Source: CALKXV01 sp965228905
Lineage (GTDB): Bacteria; Pseudomonadota; Alphaproteobacteria; Rhodobacterales; Rhodobacteraceae
DNA length: 64,000 nt
Direction: 5' to 3'
Assembly (NCBI GenBank): GCA_965228905.1
Contig: CBDDII010000003.1
Location: forward strand, 2,046,001 to 2,110,000
A program made the translations under genes and the position numbers. Shown here one piece after another: positions 27,121 through 34,380 of the stretch (its first letter is position 1; every line of letters starts with the position of its first letter). The notes under the pieces are model-generated. The model had not been told where the DNA came from. It did not search any database and saw nothing but the letters and a program-made list of their open reading frames with translations.

Positions 27121-28095
27121 ATGCGGATAGACGGACTTCAATACGCCAACTGGTCTGAAACGATCTTTCGCCAGATGCGGACGGGTGGTGTCGATGCGGT
27201 CCATGTCACTATCGCCTATCACGAGACATTTCGCGAAACCGTCCTGAACTTCGAACGCTGGAACCGCTGGTTCGAACAATACCCCGACCTTATCATGAAG
27301 GGCCTCAGCGCCGCCGACATTGACACCGCCCGCAAGACGGGGCGCACGGCGATCTTCTTCGGGTTCCAGAACCCCAGCCCGATGGAAGACGACATCGGGT
27401 TGGTCGAGATCCTGCACACACTTGGCGCCCGGTTCATGCAGTTGACCTATAACAACCAGTCGCTTCTCGCGACGGGCTGTTACGAAGACGAAGACCCCGG
27501 CCTCACACGTATGGGCAAACAGGTGATCCGCGAGATGAACCGCGTCGGCCTTGTGGTCGACATGAGCCATTCCGCCGAGCGTTCGACGATCGAGGCTGCC
27601 GAATGGTCGGACCGGCCCATTGCCATCACCCACGCCAACCCGTCCGACTGGCACCCGGCACGGCGCAACAAGTCCGATGCGGTGATCCGGGCAGTCACCG
27701 AAAACGGGGGTATGTTGGGTTTTTCCCTTTATCCCCATCACCTGAAGGACGGATCGAACTGCACGCTCGCCAGCTTTTGCGAAGCCATCGCGCGCGCCGT
27801 TGAAACCTACGGGATCGAGCATATCGGCATTGGCTCGGACCTTTGCCAGGATCAGCCCGACAGCGTCGTCGAGTGGATGCGTGTCGGGCGTTGGTCGAAA
27901 GAAATCGACTACGGGGAAGGTTCCGCCGCTGCCCCCGGCTTTCCGCCCATGCCCACTTGGTTCCGGGACAACCGCGACTTCGGCAACATCGAAGACGGCT
28001 TGAAAGCCGTCGGAATGAACCCCGATGAGGTGGCCGCCGTGATGGGCGGGAACTGGTATCGGTTCTTTGCCGAAAACTTCGGCCCCGCGCGGTGA
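27121..28095 (+). CDS. Membrane dipeptidase-like metallohydrolase (peptidase M19)
   Basis: The 324-aa TIM-barrel hydrolase is of the renal dipeptidase (M19) family. Seen: MRIDGLQYANWSETIFRQMRTGGVDAVHVT (in place of the usual DGHxD start), AIFFGFQNPSP, MQLTYNNQSLLATGCYEDEDPGLTRMGKQVIREMNRVGLVVDMSHS (signature), PIAITHANPSDWHPARRNKSD and IGIGSDLCQDQ. The first metal-binding HxD is absent at the N-terminus (here RIDGLQYANW), so the metal site differs from classic dipeptidases. Its TGA overlaps a GTG codon of the next frame, and three downstream genes follow closely, so it is probably the first gene of an operon. Confidence 0.85.
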   Translation: MRIDGLQYANWSETIFRQMRTGGVDAVHVTIAYHETFRETVLNFERWNRWFEQYPDLIMKGLSAADIDTARKTGRTAIFFGFQNPSPMEDDIGLVEILHTLGARFMQLTYNNQSLLATGCYEDEDPGLTRMGKQVIREMNRVGLVVDMSHSAERSTIEAAEWSDRPIAITHANPSDWHPARRNKSDAVIRAVTENGGMLGFSLYPHHLKDGSNCTLASFCEAIARAVETYGIEHIGIGSDLCQDQPDSVVEWMRVGRWSKEIDYGEGSAAAPGFPPMPTWFRDNRDFGNIEDGLKAVGMNPDEVAAVMGGNWYRFFAENFGPAR

Positions 28096-28130
28096 TTGCC
28101 CCGCTGCAACGACGTGACCCTTCAACGGTC

Positions 28131-29765
28131 ATGCGCCTTCAGCGGCTCGGCTCGTTCCACCAATGCCGGTTGAGCTTCATGCGCATCCTCACACGCCGCA
28201 TTGCCCGTGAAGGCTGGCGGTTCACCCGCCCGCGCTTCGAGATCGACGATACCGGCGTCGGGCGGGCGGTCTATCGCGTCGAAACGCCGGATCGCGTGTA
28301 TTCCATGGTCGCCTTCGCCCATGACCTGCCCGACGAAAAGCGATCCGACCGCGTGATTGCCGAAGCTTGGGACGCGACTTTCACCCTGTTCGATGGTGAC
28401 CCGGACGAGGATAACCTGAAGCGGCTTGAGGCAAACGTCCCCCTGCAAGAGGCCGGGCGGATCTCCGAAACCGAACTGTCGCTCGCCCGCGCCAACCGCT
28501 CGGCCCGGCTTTGGGCGCAAGTGGTGGATGCCCTGGCGCGTGGACAACAGCCTGACGCCGATCAACTGGCAAGCGTTGGCTACCTGATGCGCACGACCGC
28601 CGTTTACGGGTCAGGAAAATTTGGAGCGGCGGATTACGCGACGATCTCGGGCCGCCCCGAGTTCAGCGCCCCGTTCCAGGTGGAAATGCTGCTTGTCTTC
28701 CTGATCCGCACCTTCGTGCGCGATCTGGTCAATCACATGGCCCGCGCGAAAGGCGGCAATGCCGCCGTCGCCCTTGATCCAAAGGTCGCAAGGAACCTCG
28801 GGATCGGCAACGCCACGGGCCTCGGCATGGCGCCTTTCATCATCAATCACCCGGCCCTGTTCAACAACTGGATCGCCGCCCGCGAAGAGGCCATCGCCAG
28901 GGTCCGTGCCTTGCCACAGGCGACCCCGGAGGAAATTCAGACTTTCCGCGATGTCTTCCGACGCGCCGGTCGCGTGATCGAAACCTGGCGGTCGGATCAT
29001 CCCTTGCAGCTTCAAAAACTTGCAGACCTCGGGGAGGATTACGAAAAGGCGAAGATCACCGTGTCTGGCCCGTTGCTTGGCGAAACGCACCCCTGGGCGG
29101 CGCTGCTGACATGGAGCGAGGCGGAACTCACCACCGAAGGGCAGGAGCTGCTCGCCTCTCTCGTCCTTGAACCCTACGCGTCCCTCATCGACGACCTTGC
29201 CGACCGGATGAGCGATAGGGAGGGGGTAACCCGGATTGACGGGGCCATGCGTGTTGGCGAGGTGACAGAACTCCTTCAGCAATGCCATGGCTGGGCGCAG
29301 GATCTCGACTGGACCGCCCGCGAGACATCCGCCCGCGCCTGGTATGTCTCGGCGGAAAAACTCGAACCGCGCCTGGGCGAGCGGTTCGAGGAAGACCTCG
29401 GCCCTTACGAACAACCGCTGGCCCCCGCACGCGATGCGACCAACGCCCTCTCGGATTTGCAGGGCTGGGATACGGACAAGCCAATTGCATCCTTCCTTCT
29501 GACCCACCCCGAACACCGCCGCGCGATCCGGCGGGCGCAGCTTTCGACCAAGGCCCCTTACGGCGAGATCCGCGACAATACGATTTCCGCCGACCTTTTG
29601 CCGATCGACATGCTGCGCGCGAAACTCTCGTTCTTCGGGGCGACGCATTTCGACCCCCGCTCGGACAGGTGGGTGCGCATTCGCATGTACGCCGGTGCGC
29701 CCTATCCCGACGAGATCGGCCCAAAAAACTGCGACCTCTGGGTCTATCCGGAGGAAGGGGGGTGA
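28131..29765 (+). CDS. Conserved protein of unknown function (544 aa) in dipeptidase/DUF3726/Ldh operon
   Basis: I do not recognise a characterised family. The 544-aa soluble protein begins MRLQRLGSFHQCRLSFMRILTRRI, has the phrases AYRVETPDRVYSMVAFAHDLP-like (here VYRVETP), GKFGAADYATISGRPEFSAPFQVEMLLVFLIRTFVRDLVNHMA and GIGNATGLGMAPFIINHPALFNNW, and ends with an FDPRSDRWVRIRMYAGAPYPDEIGP segment. No signal peptide, membrane segment or nucleotide-binding loop is visible. I use ATG 28131; an in-frame GTG at 28092 overlaps the dipeptidase stop (GTGA) and is the alternative. The stop overlaps the next start in another GTGA, so it is coupled to the DUF3726 gene. Confidence 0.8.
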   Translation: MRLQRLGSFHQCRLSFMRILTRRIAREGWRFTRPRFEIDDTGVGRAVYRVETPDRVYSMVAFAHDLPDEKRSDRVIAEAWDATFTLFDGDPDEDNLKRLEANVPLQEAGRISETELSLARANRSARLWAQVVDALARGQQPDADQLASVGYLMRTTAVYGSGKFGAADYATISGRPEFSAPFQVEMLLVFLIRTFVRDLVNHMARAKGGNAAVALDPKVARNLGIGNATGLGMAPFIINHPALFNNWIAAREEAIARVRALPQATPEEIQTFRDVFRRAGRVIETWRSDHPLQLQKLADLGEDYEKAKITVSGPLLGETHPWAALLTWSEAELTTEGQELLASLVLEPYASLIDDLADRMSDREGVTRIDGAMRVGEVTELLQQCHGWAQDLDWTARETSARAWYVSAEKLEPRLGERFEEDLGPYEQPLAPARDATNALSDLQGWDTDKPIASFLLTHPEHRRAIRRAQLSTKAPYGEIRDNTISADLLPIDMLRAKLSFFGATHFDPRSDRWVRIRMYAGAPYPDEIGPKNCDLWVYPEEGG

Positions 29766-30391
29766 GACTGTCGCTTGGCGAAGTCGAGGCGATGGCGAAG
29801 AAAGCGACGCGGGGGGCGGGCTATCCCTGGGGTATGGCAGACGAGGCTGGGTTTGCGGTGCGCTGGCTGGAAGAAAGGGGGCAAGGCGGGATTGCCGCGC
29901 TTTCCGGTTGGCTGCCGGTGGTGGCAGAGCGTGACATCCGGTCTTTGGCGCCGCTGGAAACGACTGCATGGAAATCGGCAAGCGGCGAGCTTTGCCCGCT
30001 GCTGACCGGGACGGCGCTTGCCGATAGCGCGGGGGCCTTGGGCGAGACCGGCTTCACGCTGGAAAACCTCAACGCGTCTCGGCTTCTTTTGCCCTTTCTG
30101 GCCCAGGTGGCCGAGGTGCGGAAAGAAATCCTGTCTGCCAAGGTGCATGGGTTAGAGGCCACCATTGATGCAGCGGGCGTTTCACTGTCCGCCGAATGGC
30201 CCCTGACCAAGTGCGACGTGGCGATTGCCCGATCAAATGCGCCAGTCGAAGAAACCCCCAGATGCACCCGCGCAACCCCCGACCCGGACGATTGGCAAGT
30301 CCTGACACGCTTTGCCGCCCGCACCTATGCCCCCGTGACCGAAGCCTCTCGCCTGAAAGGGGCAGGGGCCGGGCTGACCGACAACGACTGA
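29762..30391 (+). CDS. DUF3726 domain protein
   Basis: The 209-aa protein starts at a GTG that overlaps the previous stop (GTGA). The opening VRLSLGEVEAMAKKATRGAGYPWGMADEAGFAVRWLEERG is characteristic of DUF3726. The family has no established function. The rest contains GWLPVVAERDIRSL, NASRLLLPFLAQVAEVRKEILSAKVHGLEATIDAAGVSLS and a C-terminal segment LTRFAARTYAPVTEASRLKGAGAGLTDND. Its placement directly before an Ldh-family reductase gene suggests a shared pathway. Confidence 0.82.
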   Translation: MRLSLGEVEAMAKKATRGAGYPWGMADEAGFAVRWLEERGQGGIAALSGWLPVVAERDIRSLAPLETTAWKSASGELCPLLTGTALADSAGALGETGFTLENLNASRLLLPFLAQVAEVRKEILSAKVHGLEATIDAAGVSLSAEWPLTKCDVAIARSNAPVEETPRCTRATPDPDDWQVLTRFAARTYAPVTEASRLKGAGAGLTDND

Positions 30392-30399
30392 GGAACCTT

Positions 30400-31410
30400 A
30401 TGACCGACACCACCACGCTTGACCTTGCCGAGATCGAAGACCTTGCCTTCCGCGCCCTGACTCATGCCGGCACATCCGAGGAAAACGCGCGGCCCCTGGC
30501 GCGGGCCACTGCCGAGACCGAGGCGGATGGCGTTGCCAGCCACGGGCTGGCCTATATTCCGATCTATTGCGAGCATGTGGAATGCGGCAAGGTTGATGGT
30601 CTGGCCAGTGTCGTGCTGGAGCACCCGCGTCCGGGATTGCTAACCGCCGACGCCGCCTCGGGCTTTGCCCATACAGCTATCGAGGCTGGTTTCGCGCGTT
30701 TGATCCCATTGGCCCGCGAACAGGGCGTGGCGGCATTGGCGATCCGAAACAGCTACAACTGCGGCGTTCTGGGCCTGCACACAAAGCGGCTGGCCGAGGC
30801 GGGGCTGGTGGGGCTTGGCTTCACCAATGCGCCTGCCTCCATAGCGCCATCGGGCGGGGCAAAGCCGGTCGTCGGCACCAATCCCTTTTCCCTCGCTGTT
30901 CCCGGCAAGGACGGCCCCGCGATCCTGATCGACCAAAGCGCAAGCACGATTGCGAAGAGCGAGGTGATGAAACACGCCCGCGAAGGCAAGTCGATCCCCG
31001 AAGGCTGGGCGCTTGATCCCGAGGGCCATCAGACGACCGATCCGGATGTGGGTCTCAAAGGCTCGATGGCACCATCGGGCGGTTACAAGGGCGTGGGTGT
31101 CGCCCTGTTGGTCGAGACCATGGCGGGGGCCCTGACCGGGGCCAACCTCGGCATTCACGCCTCGCCCTTTTCCGGCACCAAGGGCGGCCCGCCCGGAACC
31201 GGGCAGTTCTTCCTTGCCATTGATCCCGGCGCTTCGGCAGGTTCTGCCTTCGCGACCCGTATCGACGATCTGACAGCGGCCATTCACGGCCAGGATGGCG
31301 CGCATCTTCCCGGAGACGGGCGACGCGCTGCAAGGGCGCGTGCGCGTCAGGAAGGTGTCGCCGTTTCGAATGCGACACTGGCGCGCATAGAGGCCCTGTT
31401 GGCGTCCTGA
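30400..31410 (+). CDS. Ldh-family oxidoreductase (malate/L-lactate dehydrogenase type, possibly imine reductase)
   Basis: This 336-aa NAD(P)H-dependent enzyme has the Ldh2/DpkA fold: ALTHAGTSEENARPLARATAETEADGVASHGLAYIPIYCEHV (catalytic SHG region), AIRNSYNCGVLGLHTKRLAEAGLVGLGFTNAP, PSGGAKPVVGTNPFSLAVPG and SGGYKGVGVALLVETMAGALTGA. Members reduce malate/lactate or cyclic imines (delta1-piperideine/pyrroline-2-carboxylate). ATG 30400 follows AGGAAC, 8 bases after the DUF3726 stop. The presence of a dipeptidase, DUF3726 and a TRAP uptake system next door favours catabolism of an amino or imino acid, but this is inference. Confidence 0.85.
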   Translation: MTDTTTLDLAEIEDLAFRALTHAGTSEENARPLARATAETEADGVASHGLAYIPIYCEHVECGKVDGLASVVLEHPRPGLLTADAASGFAHTAIEAGFARLIPLAREQGVAALAIRNSYNCGVLGLHTKRLAEAGLVGLGFTNAPASIAPSGGAKPVVGTNPFSLAVPGKDGPAILIDQSASTIAKSEVMKHAREGKSIPEGWALDPEGHQTTDPDVGLKGSMAPSGGYKGVGVALLVETMAGALTGANLGIHASPFSGTKGGPPGTGQFFLAIDPGASAGSAFATRIDDLTAAIHGQDGAHLPGDGRRAARARARQEGVAVSNATLARIEALLAS

Positions 31411-31443
31411 CCGCGCGCCGAAATCCGCCACATGACAAGGGCG

Positions 31444-31869
31444 TCAGAGCTTCCCCAGTTTGTCGCGATGATATGTCAGCGCCAGCGCCGCCATCTGCTG
31501 AATCTCGGCCTCGGGCAGGGGGGAGTCCAGCGGAATATGAACGGCGCGGTTGCCGTCATATGAAAAGCCCTGTGGAAAGCGGGAGCGGTAAATGTCGATC
31601 AACCGGGTCTGGCAGTGAACGAAAAGCGTAAGCCGCGCCTCGGGCGCCGCCGACCACCCAAGGCGGATCGTCGTTCCGACGCGCGGTTTTTTCGGCAGAA
31701 AGGCCGGTTCGCCCCATTTCAGGGTCTCTTCAATCTCTCCGACCTCTTCGGCCAGGGCCGCCTGCAGGATCAGATGGCGAATTCTCTCCAACCCCTTGCG
31801 GATATGGGGCGGCGCGGAAGCAAGAGCTTTGGCGGCATCCGGTGGTGTCGCTGTTTCTGGGGCGGTCAT
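31444..31869 (-). CDS. DUF1801 (YdhG-like) domain protein
   Basis: The 141-aa protein has APPHIRKGLERIRHLILQAALAEEVGEIEETLKWGEPAFLPKKPRVGTTIRLGWS, then RLTLFVHCQTRLIDIYRSRFPQGFSYDGNRAVHIPLDSPLP, which fits the DUF1801 fold (YdhG/YyaL-like, function unknown). ATG 31869 gives a compact protein; an in-frame extension to 31983 is open but contains no family match. It is convergent with the Ldh gene, the stops lying about 33 bases apart. Confidence 0.75.
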   Translation of the reverse strand: MTAPETATPPDAAKALASAPPHIRKGLERIRHLILQAALAEEVGEIEETLKWGEPAFLPKKPRVGTTIRLGWSAAPEARLTLFVHCQTRLIDIYRSRFPQGFSYDGNRAVHIPLDSPLPEAEIQQMAALALTYHRDKLGKL

Positions 31870-31966
31870 CACGGAGCGCACCCCTTTGTTGCCAATGGAC
31901 GCGATTTCAATAAACGTCTCCTGCACTTCATGTCCGTTTCGCCGCCAACAGGCCGCCGCAACAGCT

Positions 31967-32002
31967 AACCCCACTGATTTCAACCGGTCAATCAGTGGGG
32001 TT
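31967..32002. repeat. Strong inverted repeat (13-bp stem)
   Basis: AACCCCACTGATT and its exact reverse complement AATCAGTGGGGTT are separated by a 10-base loop. It lies in the gap between DUF1801 and the hemerythrin gene and contains the stop codon of the sulfotransferase remnant described here. No T run follows on either side, so it is not a typical terminator. Confidence 0.6.
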
Positions 32003-32108
32003 CAAGAAACGCCCGGATCTGGCTCAATTGCGCCCTTGAACCGTGAAAGACCGATTGACTCGCGGTGCTCCCCGCCTTGTGCGGCCCCATGTGGATCGTC
32101 AGTTCCAT
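31992..32108 (-). pseudogene. Sulfotransferase N-terminal remnant
   Basis: A 38-codon frame starts MELTIHMGPHKAGSTASQSV and ends LSQIRAFLEPH before a stop. The beginning strongly resembles the PAPS-binding start of sulfotransferases (IHxGPHKTGTTxLQ, the 5'-phosphosulfate loop), with Thr changed to Ala/Ser at key places. Only the first ~38 residues remain; normal enzymes have 250-300. It is best read as the decayed end of a deleted gene. The stop falls within a 13-bp inverted repeat, possibly the junction of the deletion. Confidence 0.45.
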
Positions 32109-32153
32109 CCGGGCCCGCGTCGGCCTATCTATGCCTGACACACTCGAACCGGA

Positions 32154-32744
32154 ATGAAGAAACCGCCAATGGACCTCTCGGACCTCGATCTTGAAACCCG
32201 CGACGGTCTTCCGGATGCGCTGAAAGTCCTGCTCAAGGACTATCCGCGCGAACTCTGGGAGGCCGATCCGGGATTTTCCGACCTTGTGCGATTCTGGCTG
32301 GAACGACACCTGATGTTTCGCCGCGTGCTAGATGTCGTGTCGACCGAGTTGGAGGACGTCCTGGATGACAAGATGGAAACGCCGACCTTTGCTGCGCATC
32401 TGTCGCGTTATGGATCGTTCTTCGTTCAGGAACTGCACATGCACCACACGGTCGAAGATCACCAGTATTTCCCGCGCCTGCGTATGATGGACAAGCGCCT
32501 GGAGAAGGGATTCAACCTTTTGGATCGGGATCACCATGCTATCGACGCCGATCTGAACGCCTTTTCCGAAGACGCCAACGCCGTCCTGAGCGGGTTCCAA
32601 GGCGCCGACGACATACGCCCGACGCTCGATCGTTTCGCGCGGCGTTTGAAGGGCACGCATCGCCTTCTGGACCGACACCTCGTTGATGAAGAGGAGTTGA
32701 TCGTCCCCGTCATCCTGAAGCACTTGCCGTCAGGAATCCTCTGA
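32154..32744 (+). CDS. Hemerythrin HHE domain protein
   Basis: The 196-aa helical protein has His/Glu pairs spaced as in hemerythrin-like cation-binding domains: LERHLMFRRVLD, ELHMHHTVEDHQYFPRLRMMD, LLDRDHHAIDADLNAF, and KGTHRLLDRHLVDEEELIVPVILKHL. Such proteins bind two irons and sense or carry O2/NO or deal with oxidative stress. Its 3' end overlaps the convergent phyR by 15 bases, which suggests but does not prove a link with stress response. Start 32154 (MKKPPMDLSD) or 32169 (second Met) are both possible. Confidence 0.85.
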   Translation: MKKPPMDLSDLDLETRDGLPDALKVLLKDYPRELWEADPGFSDLVRFWLERHLMFRRVLDVVSTELEDVLDDKMETPTFAAHLSRYGSFFVQELHMHHTVEDHQYFPRLRMMDKRLEKGFNLLDRDHHAIDADLNAFSEDANAVLSGFQGADDIRPTLDRFARRLKGTHRLLDRHLVDEEELIVPVILKHLPSGIL

Positions 32745-33554
32745 TACCGCTGAAAGGCTGGATGTCGAAAAGAACAAGGCCTGACTGACGGCGGTGCGGA
32801 CCTGGTGTTGAATATAGGGCTTCGGGATCAGGAATGCGGGTTCGGGACGCTCGCCCGTCAACAGCATCTCGGGATGACCGGTAACAAAGACCACCGGCTT
32901 TTCCTCGTAGGCTTGCAGGATCTCCTGAACCGCATCGACGCCCGAGGTCTCATCGGCCAGCACGACATCCGCAACGATCAAATCCGGTTCATCGTCCAAT
33001 GCAAGGGCAACGGCGGATGCCTGTGTATCGGCGTTCCCCGTAACTTCGTGCCCCATGGCCGAGACGACATTCTCTAAATCTTCGGCGATCATGGCGTCGT
33101 CTTCAATGATCAGAATGCGACCGGACAGGGATTGCGCCATGTCGTTGTAGGCTTCGTCCAGCAGGCGACGCACCGAAGCCACATCCAACTGCATGATGGT
33201 CGCGATGTCTTTCAACTCGAACTGTTCAAGCGAATTCAGCAACAGCGCGTCCCTAGCCCCGGATTTCAGCTTGGAGAGGTGTCGCTGCGCCCCTGCTGCC
33301 AGACCGAATTCATCCACGAAAATCGAGGGTTTCGAAGCGTTCCAGATTTCCTGAAACACGGAAAACATCGCAACCTTCAACGCCGGTCCGCTTTCAAGGA
33401 TGTCGGAAGAACACAGGATGGTTTCCAGCGTCGCTTCCGCAAAGTCGTCACCACGCGCCTGGCTCCCTGAAAGCGCCCGTCCGTATCGCCTGAGATAGGG
33501 CAGTTCACGGCCGACTTCGGCTGCGGTCTCATGTTTGCTCGTAGGCCTTGTCAT
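32730..33554 (-). CDS. phyR: PhyR general stress response regulator (sigma-like + receiver domain)
   Basis: This is the anti-anti-sigma switch of the alphaproteobacterial general stress response. The 274-aa protein has an N-terminal EcfG-like sigma domain (YLRRYGRALSGSQARGDDFAEATLETIL ... LLLNSLEQFELKDIATIMQLDVASVRRLLDEAYNDM) and a C-terminal receiver (RILIIEDDAMIAEDLENVVSAMGHEV, DLIVADVVLADE with phosphoacceptor Asp ~196, FVTGHPE, LIPKPY). When phosphorylated it binds NepR and frees EcfG. It is divergent from nepR-ecfG, as usual. No PhyR kinase gene is adjacent. Confidence 0.95.
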   Translation of the reverse strand: MTRPTSKHETAAEVGRELPYLRRYGRALSGSQARGDDFAEATLETILCSSDILESGPALKVAMFSVFQEIWNASKPSIFVDEFGLAAGAQRHLSKLKSGARDALLLNSLEQFELKDIATIMQLDVASVRRLLDEAYNDMAQSLSGRILIIEDDAMIAEDLENVVSAMGHEVTGNADTQASAVALALDDEPDLIVADVVLADETSGVDAVQEILQAYEEKPVVFVTGHPEMLLTGERPEPAFLIPKPYIQHQVRTAVSQALFFSTSSLSAVSEDS

Positions 33555-33573
33555 GTCGTCTCGGGTCGCTGAG

Positions 33574-33578
33574 GGAAC
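33574..33578 (+). promoter_or_regulatory. Candidate EcfG -35 element upstream of nepR-ecfG
   Basis: GGAAC, the EcfG -35 core, lies 69 bases before the nepR ATG. The sequence 16-17 bases downstream (AATTA) does not match the CGTT -10 consensus, so the element is only suggestive. Autoregulation of nepR-ecfG by EcfG is known in related bacteria. Confidence 0.3.
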
Positions 33579-33646
33579 AAAACTGGTGTTTGCGAATTAA
33601 CTTAGAGTAAAGTAACTCTCATATCCACCACCTTGGGTTGAAATTT

Positions 33647-33829
33647 ATGCCATCTGATTTTGATCGCGAAAAGCTGCATGAGGAAATCGACGCAAACCTG
33701 CGTATGGCCTACCAACAAAGTCTTAACGAAGAGTTACCAAAGCGTTTCATCGACCTGATCCAGAAACTGAAATCCGGTGACGCGGACGAGGGCAACGAGG
33801 GTGGTCCGGGTCAGGATTCGGCCCCATGA
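33647..33829 (+). CDS. nepR: NepR anti-sigma factor
   Basis: The 60-aa protein MPSDFDREKLHEEIDANLRMAYQ... has the NepR core: EEIDANLRMAYQQSLNEELPKRFIDLIQKLKSG, two short helices that clamp EcfG in the resting cell. The last codons overlap ecfG start (ATGA, 33826-33829), and phyR is divergent. ATG 33647 is preferred over a TTG at 33638; no strong ribosome-binding sequence is seen. Confidence 0.92.
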   Translation: MPSDFDREKLHEEIDANLRMAYQQSLNEELPKRFIDLIQKLKSGDADEGNEGGPGQDSAP

Positions 33830-34380
33830 CACAAACCGATCCGCGCGATGAAATCATTGAACATTTGCCGGCTCTGAGGGCCTTTGCGGTGTCCCTGACG
33901 CGCGATGTGTCCCATGCCGACGACATCGTTCAGGACACGGTGGTCAAGGCCTGGACAAGTTTCGACAAGTATAAACCTGGGACAAAGCTTCGCGCCTGGT
34001 TGTTTACCATCCTGCGCAACAATTATTACTCGCATCATCGCAAGTTCGGTCGCGAGATCGAGGATGTTGATGGCACCCATGCCGCACAACTGACCGTCTC
34101 GCCAACCCATGACGGGAAGTTAATGCTGGAAGAGGTCATGGCGGCCTTCGAACGGCTGTCGGTCGAACAGAAAGAGGTGCTTCTTCTGGTCGGGGCCTGG
34201 GGGTTTTCCTATGAAGAAACGGCCGAGATGTGCGGGGTTTCCCTTGGAACGGTGAAAAGCCGGATCAACCGTGGGCGCAATGCCTTGTCCCAACTGCTGG
34301 GCTATACGCCCGAAGAAGGTTTCGGTCTTGGCGGTCCAGACCTGGCGATTGCGATTCCAAGCACCGGAAGTGCCCCCTGA
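33826..34380 (+). CDS. ecfG: RNA polymerase sigma factor EcfG (general stress response)
   Basis: The 184-aa ECF sigma factor has region 2 (LPALRAFAVSLTRDVSHADDIVQDTVVKAWTSFDKYKPGTKLRAWLFTILRNNYYSHHRK) and region 4 (LEEVMAAFERLSVEQKEVLLLVGAWGFSYEETAEMCGVSLGTVKSRINRGRNAL). Region 2 has the DDIVQDT and LRAWLFTILRN signatures of the EcfG group. It starts within the nepR stop (ATGA) and is the output of the PhyR-NepR switch. Confidence 0.94.
   Translation: MTQTDPRDEIIEHLPALRAFAVSLTRDVSHADDIVQDTVVKAWTSFDKYKPGTKLRAWLFTILRNNYYSHHRKFGREIEDVDGTHAAQLTVSPTHDGKLMLEEVMAAFERLSVEQKEVLLLVGAWGFSYEETAEMCGVSLGTVKSRINRGRNALSQLLGYTPEEGFGLGGPDLAIAIPSTGSAP

Noticed and set aside
33574..33600. Complete EcfG promoter upstream of nepR
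   Set aside because: Only the GGAAC half is present; the -10 consensus CGTT is missing at the required spacing, so I list it only as a weak candidate element.
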